A DNA stretch of 36,760 nucleotides from Burkholderiales bacterium. GTDB taxonomy: Bacteria; Pseudomonadota; Gammaproteobacteria; Burkholderiales; Burkholderiaceae_C. Below are positions 1 to 7,840 of the stretch, piece by piece (position 1 is the first letter of the stretch; each line of letters begins with the position of its first letter). Made by a program: the position numbers and the translations under genes. Under the pieces are notes generated by a model that was given only the letters and a program-made list of their open reading frames with translations, searched no databases and was not told where the DNA came from. The DNA is taken from NCBI GenBank assembly GCA_019509985.1, contig JAEKLF010000102.1, positions 1 through 36,760 on the forward strand, in the 5' to 3' direction.

Positions 1-1626
1 GGCTCCATGGGCGCGGCCACCGTCGAGCGCCTGCCCGAGAGCGTCAAGCGCATCCGCCGCTACCGCCAGACCATTTACGCGCCCGATTTCCAGGTGCCCG
101 ACTGGGCGCGCGACGTCGTCTATTACTACGTCTTCCCCGAGCGCTTTCGCAACGGCGACAAGAACAACGACCCGCGCCCGGGCGGAGCCCGGCCGCAGGA
201 CCGCTATCAGAACCATGACGTCGAGCACCACGCGAAGTGGAACGAAAAGCCCTTCCGGCCCGGCTCGGGCGATGGGTCGGACGCTGTCTACAACAACGAC
301 TTCTTCGGCGGCGACCTGGCCGGGCTGATCGAGAAGCTCGACTACATCAAGAGCCTGGGCGCCAACGCCATCTACATGACGCCGGTGTTCCGCGCGGCCA
401 GCAACCACAAGTACGACACGGCCGACTACAAGAATGTCGACCCGGCCTTCGGCAGCAACGCCGACTTCGAGCGCCTGTGCGCTGAAGGCCTTAAGCGTGG
501 CATCCGCGTGATCCCCGACACGTCGTTGAACCACGTCGGCGCCGACTCACCCTACTTCAACCGCTACGGCAACTTTCCCGGGGGCGGCGCCTTCGACAAC
601 GGCAAGGTCAACCCGGCCTCGCCCTACGCGGGCTGGTTCAAATTCAAGCCGGGCGAAACCGATCCCGACAAGCAATACCAGGGCTGGGCGGGCGTGAGCG
701 ACCTGCCCGAGATCGACAAGAACAGCCCCGCCTTCCGCGCCTTCGCCTACGGTGACAAGGACTCGGTCACGCGCCTGTGGCTGCAGCGCGGCGCGGCCGG
801 CTGGCGCATGGACGTGGCGCCCTGGGTACCCGACGACTTCTGGCGCGAGTGGCGCAAGGTCGTCAAGGCCACCAAGCCCGACGCGCTGACCATTTCCGAA
901 GCCTGGTTCGACACCAGCAAGTACTTCCTCGGCGACATGTTCGACAGCACGATGAACTACGTGTTCCGCAACGCCGTGCTCGACTACGCCAACGGCAGGC
1001 CCGCCAAGCAGGCCTATGCCAGCCTGGAACTGCTGCGCGAGGCCTACCCGCCGCAGGCGTTCTACGCGCTGATGAACCTGCTCTCCAGCCACGACCAAGC
1101 CCGTGCCCTGCACCACTTCGGCTATCGCGACGACGGCAACGCCGACGCCCTCAAGCTCGCCAAGCAGCGCCTGCGCCTGGCGGTGTTCTTCCAGATGACC
1201 TACCCCGGCGCGCCCACCGTCTACTACGGCGACGAGGTGGGCATGGCTGGCGGCGACGACCCCTACAACCGCGCGCCCTACCCCTGGGCCGACGAAGGCG
1301 GCAAGCCGGACGAGGCGCTGCTGGCCGACTTCCGGCGCCTCACAAAGATGCGCCATGACCACGCCGTGCTGCGACACGGCAGCCTCGACGCGCCGCTGTT
1401 CATCGACGACCACGTCATCGTGCTGGCCCGCAAGGACGGCGCCACCTGGGCCGTGACCGCCACCAACAACGACCTCCAGCCTCGCACCGTGCGGTTGACC
1501 CTGCCCGACAGCTTCGGCGCGGCACAGCTCAGCGACGCTCTTGGCGGCGCGCCCGTCGCCGTCCTCAACCACGAAATCGAGTTCACCGTGCCGCCGTTGT
1601 TCGGCCGCGTCCTTTTCACGCCATGA
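1..1626 (+). CDS. GH13 alpha-amylase-family glycosidase (5'-truncated)
   Basis: Hydrolyses or rearranges alpha-glucosidic bonds, probably in maltodextrins. The frame is open to the window edge. The first in-frame ATG is at 7, but the catalytic barrel begins only about 35 residues later (PDWARDVVYYY), so part of an N-terminal domain probably lies upstream. Numbering from the ATG at 7, all four GH13 regions are visible: region I DTSLNHVG (D171, H176), region II GWRMDVAPW (nucleophile D269), region III TISEAW (acid/base E298) and region IV SSHDQAR (H362, D363). A short C-terminal beta domain follows. The order resembles cyclomaltodextrinase/neopullulanase proteins, but exact specificity cannot be read from the sequence. 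The stop overlaps the start of the next gene (ATGA at 1623-1626), so the two are probably translationally coupled. No signal peptide can be judged because the 5' end is missing. Confidence 0.9.
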   Translation, partial: GSMGAATVERLPESVKRIRRYRQTIYAPDFQVPDWARDVVYYYVFPERFRNGDKNNDPRPGGARPQDRYQNHDVEHHAKWNEKPFRPGSGDGSDAVYNNDFFGGDLAGLIEKLDYIKSLGANAIYMTPVFRAASNHKYDTADYKNVDPAFGSNADFERLCAEGLKRGIRVIPDTSLNHVGADSPYFNRYGNFPGGGAFDNGKVNPASPYAGWFKFKPGETDPDKQYQGWAGVSDLPEIDKNSPAFRAFAYGDKDSVTRLWLQRGAAGWRMDVAPWVPDDFWREWRKVVKATKPDALTISEAWFDTSKYFLGDMFDSTMNYVFRNAVLDYANGRPAKQAYASLELLREAYPPQAFYALMNLLSSHDQARALHHFGYRDDGNADALKLAKQRLRLAVFFQMTYPGAPTVYYGDEVGMAGGDDPYNRAPYPWADEGGKPDEALLADFRRLTKMRHDHAVLRHGSLDAPLFIDDHVIVLARKDGATWAVTATNNDLQPRTVRLTLPDSFGAAQLSDALGGAPVAVLNHEIEFTVPPLFGRVLFTP

Positions 1627-2501
1627 TCCTGAACCCGCTGGGCCACACCGGCCTGAACATCTCCGCGCTGGGCTTCGGCGCCATGCACATCAACGATGAG
1701 CGCACGAGCGAGGCTGAAGCCGGCGCGCTGCTCAACCACGTGCTCGATGAGGGCGTCAATCTGATCGACACCGCACGCGGCTACGGCCTCAGTGAAGAGC
1801 GCATTGGCCGGCACCTCGCGCACCGGCGCAAGGAGTTCGTGCTGTCCACCAAGGTCGGCTACGGCGTCGAGGGCGTGCCCGATTGGACCTACGACTGCAT
1901 CGTGCGCGGCGTCGAGCGCGCGCTCAAGCTGATGAAGACGGACTGGCTGGACATCGTCCACCTGCACTCCTGCCCGCTGCATGTGCTGCAGCAGGGCGAC
2001 GTGACGCGCGCGCTGAATGACTGCCGCGCCGCCGGCAAACTGCGCGTGGCGGCCTATTCGGGCGACAACGCCGAGATCGACTTTGCGATCGAAAGCGGCG
2101 CCTTCGGCAGCCTGCAGACTTCCGTCAGCCTCTGCGACCAGGCTCACCTCCAGCACCGCGCCGCGCGCGCCGATCACGCCGGCATCGGCGTCATCGCCAA
2201 GCGCCCGCTGGCCGGCGCCGTGTGGCGCTTCGCCGAGCGGCCCAGTGACTTTGCCGAAGGCCACTATTGGGACCGCTTCCAGGCCATGGGCCTGCAAAGG
2301 CAGGACGACTGGGCTGACGTGGCGCTGCGCTTCGCCGCCTTCCACACCGGCGCGGCCAGCGCCATCGTCGGCACGGCCAGGTCGCGGAACCTGCAACACA
2401 ACCTTGCGGCCATCGCACGCGGCCCGCTGCCACCCATGCTGGCGGCGGCGATCCGCGATGCCTTCCACCACCGGGGCAGCGATTGGCCGGGTCTGATCTG
2501 A
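1623..2501 (+). CDS. aldo/keto reductase family protein
   Basis: NAD(P)H-dependent oxidoreductase of the aldo/keto reductase superfamily, 292 residues, about the normal length, cytoplasmic (no signal peptide). The catalytic tetrad is visible: D49 and Y54 in DTARGYG, K77 in STKVGYG and H115 in DIVHLHS. Near the C-terminus, SAIVGTARSRNLQHNL matches the usual cofactor phosphate-binding region. The ATG lies in an ATGA overlap with the upstream GH13 gene, and the 3' end overlaps the next frame by 19 nt, so the three genes look like one transcript. The substrate is unknown; the GH13 partner suggests a sugar or sugar-derived aldehyde, which is inference. Confidence 0.9.
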   Translation: MILNPLGHTGLNISALGFGAMHINDERTSEAEAGALLNHVLDEGVNLIDTARGYGLSEERIGRHLAHRRKEFVLSTKVGYGVEGVPDWTYDCIVRGVERALKLMKTDWLDIVHLHSCPLHVLQQGDVTRALNDCRAAGKLRVAAYSGDNAEIDFAIESGAFGSLQTSVSLCDQAHLQHRAARADHAGIGVIAKRPLAGAVWRFAERPSDFAEGHYWDRFQAMGLQRQDDWADVALRFAAFHTGAASAIVGTARSRNLQHNLAAIARGPLPPMLAAAIRDAFHHRGSDWPGLI

Positions 2502-3571
2502 CGCTGGACGAGGCGCGCCAGCGGGCGAACCTCGCCTTCATCGCCAGCGGCGTCGAGTTTGCATTTGGCGACGCGGCCGCCCTGCCCTTGCCGGTTGCCG
2601 CGCTGCGAGCGCTGACGCCCGACAGCGCCGGCGTCGAAGCCGTGCACGACGGCGGCCTGACCGCCGAAGTGCTCTGTCTCCACCAAGGCGGCCGGCGCTG
2701 GGCCGTCAAGCGCACTCGCGCCGAGTGCCGCGTGCGCAACCGGGACGGCGAGACCTCCTTCCTGAACGAGTTGCACCGCCATGCTGAACTGGCCGCGCTT
2801 CGAGCCCAGGGCGCGGCCCTGCCCGGCATCGTCGCGCCCGTCTACGGCTCGCTGCGTGGCGGCCTCGTCGTGTCCCCGTGGATCCCCGGCCGCCACCCCG
2901 AGGAGCTGGACGAGCGCCAGGCCCGCACGCTGCTGCAAGCCGGCTGTGCGCTGATCGAGCACGGCTTCTTCGAGTGGGACTACAGCGCCGGCAACCTGCT
3001 GGACGACGGCGAGCGGCTGTGGCTTTATGACTTGGGCTACTGCTACCGCTTCGACCCGCTGACCCAGTTCAACAGCGCCGGCCATGGCCGTGACGCGCCC
3101 CAGCACCACCTGGCAGAGCGCATCGAAGGCCGCCATCTGTTCGGTGCACTGCTCGATGCGCCATCCGACGCAGCGCTGGCTGCTTTCGTCGGCTTCAAGC
3201 AGGCCGCCGTGCGGGCCTACGAGGGCTTGCACGACCGCCTGGCCGCGCACGGTGCCAATTCGGCCGTGCTCGACCACTACGCCGGCCTGGCCGCCGGTTG
3301 GCGCCAGGCGCTGGCTCAGTCGCCGCAACGCCTATACCTGCTGGATGGCTGGCGCGCCCATGCCAGCGACCTGCACGACGATCTGCGCGGCCGTTCCTGC
3401 ACGCCGCGCACGCTGCGCCGGGCCCGCTGGCTGCAGCAGGCGCTGATCGATCAGGCCGACCTGCTGCGAGCCGGCGGCGCGCTGTCGGTCGATGAGGCCG
3501 GCCTCGACGACGCCACGCTGCTGCGCCTGTACCGCGAACACGAAGCCGAAGCCGCACGCCACCAGCTCTGA
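2483..3571 (+). CDS. kinase-fold phosphotransferase, unknown substrate
   Basis: A protein of about 362 residues with the outline of a protein-kinase or aminoglycoside-phosphotransferase fold. It has a lysine in a beta-strand context (VKRTR, K76), a hinge-like stretch GGLVVSPWIPG, a catalytic-loop-like EWDYSAGN (D166, N171) and a metal-binding DLG (D183) replacing DFG. Alpha-helical sequence follows. No family name is certain: YrbL-like or APH-like proteins are the closest idea. The longest frame starts with TTG at 2483, inside the end of the aldo/keto reductase gene; no ATG is available nearby, so the exact start is uncertain. It sits last in a GH13-reductase-kinase cluster, which might mean phosphorylation of a sugar or a regulatory role. 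Confidence 0.72.
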   Translation: MAGSDLTLDEARQRANLAFIASGVEFAFGDAAALPLPVAALRALTPDSAGVEAVHDGGLTAEVLCLHQGGRRWAVKRTRAECRVRNRDGETSFLNELHRHAELAALRAQGAALPGIVAPVYGSLRGGLVVSPWIPGRHPEELDERQARTLLQAGCALIEHGFFEWDYSAGNLLDDGERLWLYDLGYCYRFDPLTQFNSAGHGRDAPQHHLAERIEGRHLFGALLDAPSDAALAAFVGFKQAAVRAYEGLHDRLAAHGANSAVLDHYAGLAAGWRQALAQSPQRLYLLDGWRAHASDLHDDLRGRSCTPRTLRRARWLQQALIDQADLLRAGGALSVDEAGLDDATLLRLYREHEAEAARHQL

Positions 3572-3633
3572 GTCGCCGAGGCCCGAAAGCATCTGAACAT
3601 GTCGCCTCCGCCGGGCTGGCATCATCCGCGCCC

Positions 3634-4521
3634 ATGTCGTCCAGGCCGTCCGCCCTTCTGTCACGCCGTGCCCTGCTGGCCGCCCCGTGGGCCTGCAGCA
3701 CGAAGCCGGCGTGGGCCGACACGATGACCGTCTCGCTGCCGCACCACCTGAGCGCGGCCGACCCCCAGCTGCCCTACATGACCCGCGTGGTCGCGTTGGC
3801 GCTGCAACTTGCAGGCCACACGGCCGACGTGAGGCTGGCGGACCTGGAAATGTCGCAGGGCCGCAGCCTGCTGGAGCTGGCCCGCGGCACCGGCCCGATG
3901 GACCTCATGTGGACCGTGACCGACCGCCAGCGCGAGACCTCGGGCCTGCTGCCCGTGCGCGTGCCCATCGACCGCGGCCTGATGGGCTGGCGGCTGCTGC
4001 TGGTGCGCAAGAACGAGCTGCCGCGCTGGCGCCGCCTGCGCAATCTGGATGAGTTGCGTCAGCTGCGTGCTGGCCAGGGCCATGACTGGCCGGACACGTC
4101 CATCCTGCGCGCCAATGGCCTGAAGGTGGAAACCAGCAGCAACTACGAGTCGCTGTTCCGCATGCTCGCGGGCGATCGCTTCGACTACTTTCCGCGCGCC
4201 ATCCTGGAGGTGGATGCCGAGATGGCCGGCAACCGCTACCCGGAACTCGCCATTGCGCCCAACCTGATGCTGCACTACCCGGCTGCGGCCTATCTCTTCG
4301 TCAGCCCGACGCGGCCCGAGCTGGCGGCCGCACTGAAGGCCGGGCTGGAGGCTGCGGTGGCCGACGGCAGCTTCCAGCGCCTGCACCGCGAACAGTACGG
4401 CGCCGTGCTGAAGGCGCACCCGATCTCGGCCAACCGTGTGCTGAAGCTGAACAACCCGCTGCTGCCGGCCGAGACGCCCATCCAGCGCCGCGAGCTGTGG
4501 CTGCAGCCCGGCGAAACCTAG
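3634..4521 (+). CDS. periplasmic solute-binding protein, SBP family 3-like
   Basis: A 295-residue exported protein. The N-terminus has arginines (SRRALLAAPWA) and a short hydrophobic stretch ending near AWADT, consistent with a signal peptide. The mature part (MTVSLPHHLSAADPQLPYMTRVVALALQLAG, a central GLKVETSSNYESLFRMLAGDRFDYFPRA, and a late YLFVSPTRPEL) has the two-lobe pattern of amino-acid-type periplasmic binding proteins. No permease or ATPase gene is adjacent, so it may be an orphan receptor-type binding protein. It is separated from the kinase-like gene by 62 nt. It converges on the RIO kinase gene with a 4-nt CTAG overlap of the two stop codons. Confidence 0.7.
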   Translation: MSSRPSALLSRRALLAAPWACSTKPAWADTMTVSLPHHLSAADPQLPYMTRVVALALQLAGHTADVRLADLEMSQGRSLLELARGTGPMDLMWTVTDRQRETSGLLPVRVPIDRGLMGWRLLLVRKNELPRWRRLRNLDELRQLRAGQGHDWPDTSILRANGLKVETSSNYESLFRMLAGDRFDYFPRAILEVDAEMAGNRYPELAIAPNLMLHYPAAAYLFVSPTRPELAAALKAGLEAAVADGSFQRLHREQYGAVLKAHPISANRVLKLNNPLLPAETPIQRRELWLQPGET

Positions 4522-5357
4522 CTCATGCGCAACAGGCGCGCCGTCTCTTCCAGCCGCGCGTCCTCGATCTCGCGCAGCACGCCGGACAGGTCCACCTCTC
4601 CGGCCTTGTGCTCGTAGCGACCCGTCAGCGGCATGCCGGGCACCAACAGGCCGGCGGCGTACAGCGCCCAGATCTCGGGGCCGTACTGCGTGGCCAGCAG
4701 TGCGGGCGCGTGCTGGCCGAAGAAGTTGCGCAGGTTGTTCACATCGCGGATCAGCATGCGCGGCGCGTGGTTGTTGCCGGCCGCGTCCACGGCCTGCGGC
4801 AGGTCGATGATGACCGGGCCGTCGGCGGCGAGCAGCACATTGAACTCCGACAGGTCGCCATGGATGACGCCGGCGCACAGCATGCGCACCACCTCGTCGA
4901 TCAGCGTGGCGTGGTGCTGCCGGGCCTCGGCGTCGCTGAAGCTCAGGTCATTCAGCCGCGGTGCGGCGTCGCCCTGCTCGTCGGCCACCAGTTCCATCAG
5001 CAGCACGCCGTCGTGGAAGTTGCCGGGCTGGGGCACGCGAACGCCCGCCGCGGCCAGGCGGTACAGCGCGTCGACCTCGGCGCTCTGCCAGGCCGCTTCC
5101 TGCTGCTGGCGACCGTAGGTCGTGCGCTTGCTCATCGCGCGCGCCTGGCGGCTGTTGCGGACCTTGCGGTTCTCGGTGTAGTCGACGGCCTGGCGGAAGC
5201 CGCGCTTGTTGGCCTCCTTGTAGACCTTGGCGGCGCAGGTGTCGTCGCCGCAGCGCACGACGTAGACGTCGGCTTCCTTGCCGCTCTTGAGCTGGCGCAC
5301 GACGCTGTCGATCAGGCCTTCGTCCATCAGTGCCTGCAGGCGTGGGGGTGCTTTCAT
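4518..5357 (-). CDS. RIO-type serine/threonine protein kinase
   Basis: A 279-residue atypical protein kinase of the RIO family. The ATP-loop SGKEADVY (residues 25-32) replaces a glycine loop, K44 lies in CAAKVYK, the catalytic loop is HGDLSEFNV (H166, D168, N173), and the metal-binding loop is IIDLPQAVD (D185). These are diagnostic RIO1-like signatures. Bacterial RIO kinases are known as a family, but their substrates are mostly undefined. The start ATG at 5357 gives MKAPPRLQAL. The gene stands alone on the minus strand; its stop overlaps the stop of the convergent solute-binding protein gene. Confidence 0.93.
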   Translation of the reverse strand: MKAPPRLQALMDEGLIDSVVRQLKSGKEADVYVVRCGDDTCAAKVYKEANKRGFRQAVDYTENRKVRNSRQARAMSKRTTYGRQQQEAAWQSAEVDALYRLAAAGVRVPQPGNFHDGVLLMELVADEQGDAAPRLNDLSFSDAEARQHHATLIDEVVRMLCAGVIHGDLSEFNVLLAADGPVIIDLPQAVDAAGNNHAPRMLIRDVNNLRNFFGQHAPALLATQYGPEIWALYAAGLLVPGMPLTGRYEHKAGEVDLSGVLREIEDARLEETARLLRMS

Positions 5358-5392
5358 GGCCCCGATTCTCGGGCCTTGGCCCTTGGTGTCGA

Positions 5393-5800
5393 TCAGGTCG
5401 TCGCGTTAGCGGGTGCGCGTCGGTGCAAGAACACACGCTCGGCGAGAAGGCCCACTGCGACGCCAATGACGTAGGCGAAGAGGTCGGGGACATTGAATGT
5501 CGAGCCAAGCACCAGGTGGCCCAGCACGGTGCCACGGATCGCGTTGATCCACGGCGCCTGGTACAGCTGGCTGAACTCCACGGCGAAGCTGATGGCCAGC
5601 GCCGTTGCCGCCACTCGCCAGCTGGGGGCGCGAGGCCGCAGCATGCCGCAGCCCACGAAGACCATCAGCGCCCACAACGCGTCGCCCGGGTATTTGCCCA
5701 GGGCCGCCGGAAACATCCCCGGCCATCGTCGCGACGCCAGGCCGATGCCGATGACGGCCAGCACCGCGGCGGCATAGGCCAGCACATGTCTGCGCTTCAT
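5393..5800 (-). CDS. DUF2809 family small membrane protein
   Basis: A 135-residue integral membrane protein with about four hydrophobic segments. Conserved DUF2809 features are visible: GLASRRWPG, GKYPGDALWAL, VEFSQLYQAPW, IRGTVLGHLVLGSTFNVPDLFAYVIGV (shown in part). The biochemical role of the family is unknown. Its ATG overlaps the stop of the epimerase-like gene (ATGA on the minus strand at 5797-5800), so it is probably the last gene of the amylase operon, translated by coupling. Confidence 0.85.
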   Translation of the reverse strand: MKRRHVLAYAAAVLAVIGIGLASRRWPGMFPAALGKYPGDALWALMVFVGCGMLRPRAPSWRVAATALAISFAVEFSQLYQAPWINAIRGTVLGHLVLGSTFNVPDLFAYVIGVAVGLLAERVFLHRRAPANATT

Positions 5801-6543
5801 CCCCTGGACAGGCCAGGCAGGCGCGCGGACAGCGGCGGCAGGCCGCTGGGCCCGCCGACCAGGCGCTGGTCGTGCCGGTAGTTCTCGTTCGCCTCGACGC
5901 GCCAGTCACGGCCGAACTCTTGCGCCAGCGCCCGCGCCACCTCGTCGAAGCGCCAGGCTTCGTCGGCATTGCTGTCCAGATGGTGCACACCGGGCAACGG
6001 CCGCTCAAGCAGGCCGAGCAGCGCGGCGGCCGTGTCGGTCATGAAGGAGCAGGCCGGCGTCCAGGCATGGCTCGCGGCCACACGGCCGTCGCGCTTCTGC
6101 CATTCGTCCAGCGTCAGCAGCATGTTGTTGCCGGGTCGGCTGACGTCGATCTGCCAGCCGATGCGGGCGATGACGGGCCGCTCGTTGGCCAGCAGCACGG
6201 CGTCCTCGCAGTCGATCTTGTAGCGGCCGTAGTCGTCCTTGGCCGTGCGCGCGTCGGCCACGTCGTGCGGGCCGTCGGGCTGGTGGTCGAACACCATGAC
6301 GGTGCTCGTGAACAGGAAGTTCGGGCAGCGCGACGCCAGCCAGCCGGCGAAGCGCGCCGGTGCCATGCCCAGGTGGGCGATGGCGTCCACCGACTGCGCG
6401 GACAACCAGGCGCCCGCCAGCTTCTCATCGTCAGGGTTGACCGCGGCGCGGTCCCAACCGACGACCTCGTGCCCGGCCGCTCGCGCGGCCTCGGCCAGGC
6501 GCGGCGCCAGCGTACCGTTCAGGCCGGTGATGAGTATCTTCAT
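5797..6543 (-). CDS. NAD(P)-dependent epimerase/reductase-like protein (extended SDR)
   Basis: A 248-residue Rossmann-fold protein of the extended short-chain dehydrogenase group. The N-terminus MKILITGLNGTLAPRL carries the nucleotide-binding GxxGxL pattern, FTSTVMVFD supplies the catalytic-serine strand, and DYGRYKIDCED holds YxxxK. This is the RmlD/NAD-dependent epimerase type. The frame is open far upstream, but the ATG at 6543 is the natural start: it gives a complete Rossmann N-terminus and overlaps the amylase stop as ATGA. Sandwiched between amylase and DUF2809, it may act on a sugar or sugar nucleotide; the substrate is not deducible. Confidence 0.85.
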   Translation of the reverse strand: MKILITGLNGTLAPRLAEAARAAGHEVVGWDRAAVNPDDEKLAGAWLSAQSVDAIAHLGMAPARFAGWLASRCPNFLFTSTVMVFDHQPDGPHDVADARTAKDDYGRYKIDCEDAVLLANERPVIARIGWQIDVSRPGNNMLLTLDEWQKRDGRVAASHAWTPACSFMTDTAAALLGLLERPLPGVHHLDSNADEAWRFDEVARALAQEFGRDWRVEANENYRHDQRLVGGPSGLPPLSARLPGLSRG

Positions 6544-7826
6544 GCCAGCACCCAGCCCCAGGGCCCGAGCTTGCGGCCCTGCCAGCTCTGCTCGGCCTTG
6601 GACAGGTTGACGGCCACGCGCACGACGTCGCCGCCCAGCCGACGCTCGAAGGCGACGACATCCGCCGGGCTGTCCAGCAGCTTGACCGGCGCGCCGTACT
6701 GGCCGGCCGCGAGCGCGGGATGCCTGTGCTTGAGCGCGATGAGGCCGGCGTAGAAGTCGCTCAGCTCGTAGCGCTTCCAGGCGATGGCGTCTTTCTCGAA
6801 GAACGCCAGCCTCTTCGTCAAGCGCGACTCCTGGCCGTTGTAGATCAGCGGCATGCCGGGCAACGTGAAGGTCAGCACCGCCAGCGCCTGATATGCGTCG
6901 CCATAGAGCTCGGCGTCGGTGCCGTGCCAGGAGTTGAAGTCGTGGTTGCTGGTGAAGCGCATGCGGTAGGCCGCGGCGGGGTAGCCCGCCGGCTGCCTGG
7001 CCAGCCACTCGCGCAGCAGAGGAGCGCCCGCCTCGCCCTTGCCGATCTTCTTGAAGACCTGGTCGGCCAGGTCCCAGGAGTAGGTCATGTCGAAGGCGCC
7101 GCTGGTGTGCAGGTCGATGGCGTCGGACTCGGCGAGCATGAACATCGGCTTGGTGGCGTCGAGCTCATGCCGGACGCGCACCCAGAAGTCCGTCGGCACG
7201 AGGCTGGCAACGTCGCAGCGGAAGCCGTCCAGCTTGGTCTCGCGCACCCAGAACTTCATCGCGTCGATCATCGCGCTGCGCAGCGCCTCGCTCTGGTAGT
7301 TCAGCGCGATGACGTCGTCCCAGTGCTCCTCGCTCGGCTGGCCTTCGTTGAAGGTCACGGCGTAGACCTCGCCCCTGGCGTTGAGCTTGTACCAATCCTT
7401 GTGGGCCGTCGCCCAGGGGTGGTCCCAGGCGGTGTGGTTGGCCACCCAGTCGAGGATGACCTTGAAGCCGAGGCCGTGCGCGGCCGCGACGAAGGCCTTG
7501 GCGTCGGCCAGCGTGCCGAACTCGGGGTTCACGGCCGTGTAGTCGCTGATCGAGTAATAGCTGCCCAGCGTGCCCTTGCGGTTGAGCTTGCCGATGGGCT
7601 GCACGGGCATCAGCCACAGGATGTCCACACCGAGTTTTTTCAGCCGCGGCAGGTCGGCCTGCACGGCCTGGAGCGTGCCCGCGGCCGAGTACTGGCGGAC
7701 GTTGACCTGGTAGATGACCGCCTGGCGCGACCAGGACAGATGGGGCAAATCGGCGGGCGTGGAGCTCATGGCAGGCAGGGCGAAGGACGAGGCGGCGGTC
7801 AACACGGTGCGGCGTTGCAGGGGCAT
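6540..7826 (-). CDS. exported GH13 alpha-amylase
   Basis: A 428-residue GH13 enzyme expected to cleave alpha-1,4-glucans or maltodextrins. The N-terminus (MPLQRRTVLTAASSFALPAM) has twin arginines and a hydrophobic core, so it is probably exported, possibly through Tat. All catalytic regions are present: DWVANH (residues 126-131), GFRCDVASLV (R203, nucleophile D205), LAES (acid/base E233) and TSNHD (H295, D296). A short C-terminal beta domain closes the protein. It lies 14 nt after the halogenase-like gene and overlaps the epimerase-like gene. Its place in a TonB-receptor operon suggests it digests oligosaccharides brought into the periplasm. Confidence 0.93.
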   Translation of the reverse strand: MPLQRRTVLTAASSFALPAMSSTPADLPHLSWSRQAVIYQVNVRQYSAAGTLQAVQADLPRLKKLGVDILWLMPVQPIGKLNRKGTLGSYYSISDYTAVNPEFGTLADAKAFVAAAHGLGFKVILDWVANHTAWDHPWATAHKDWYKLNARGEVYAVTFNEGQPSEEHWDDVIALNYQSEALRSAMIDAMKFWVRETKLDGFRCDVASLVPTDFWVRVRHELDATKPMFMLAESDAIDLHTSGAFDMTYSWDLADQVFKKIGKGEAGAPLLREWLARQPAGYPAAAYRMRFTSNHDFNSWHGTDAELYGDAYQALAVLTFTLPGMPLIYNGQESRLTKRLAFFEKDAIAWKRYELSDFYAGLIALKHRHPALAAGQYGAPVKLLDSPADVVAFERRLGGDVVRVAVNLSKAEQSWQGRKLGPWGWVLA

Positions 7827-7840
7827 GACTGAACTTTGAT

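Noticed and set aside
547..1572. Minus-strand open frame of 341 codons
   Set aside because: Antisense to the GH13 gene with all four catalytic regions; repetitive Val/Gly/His composition.
4497..5474. Plus-strand open frame of 325 codons
   Set aside because: Antisense to the RIO kinase, whose motifs are unambiguous.
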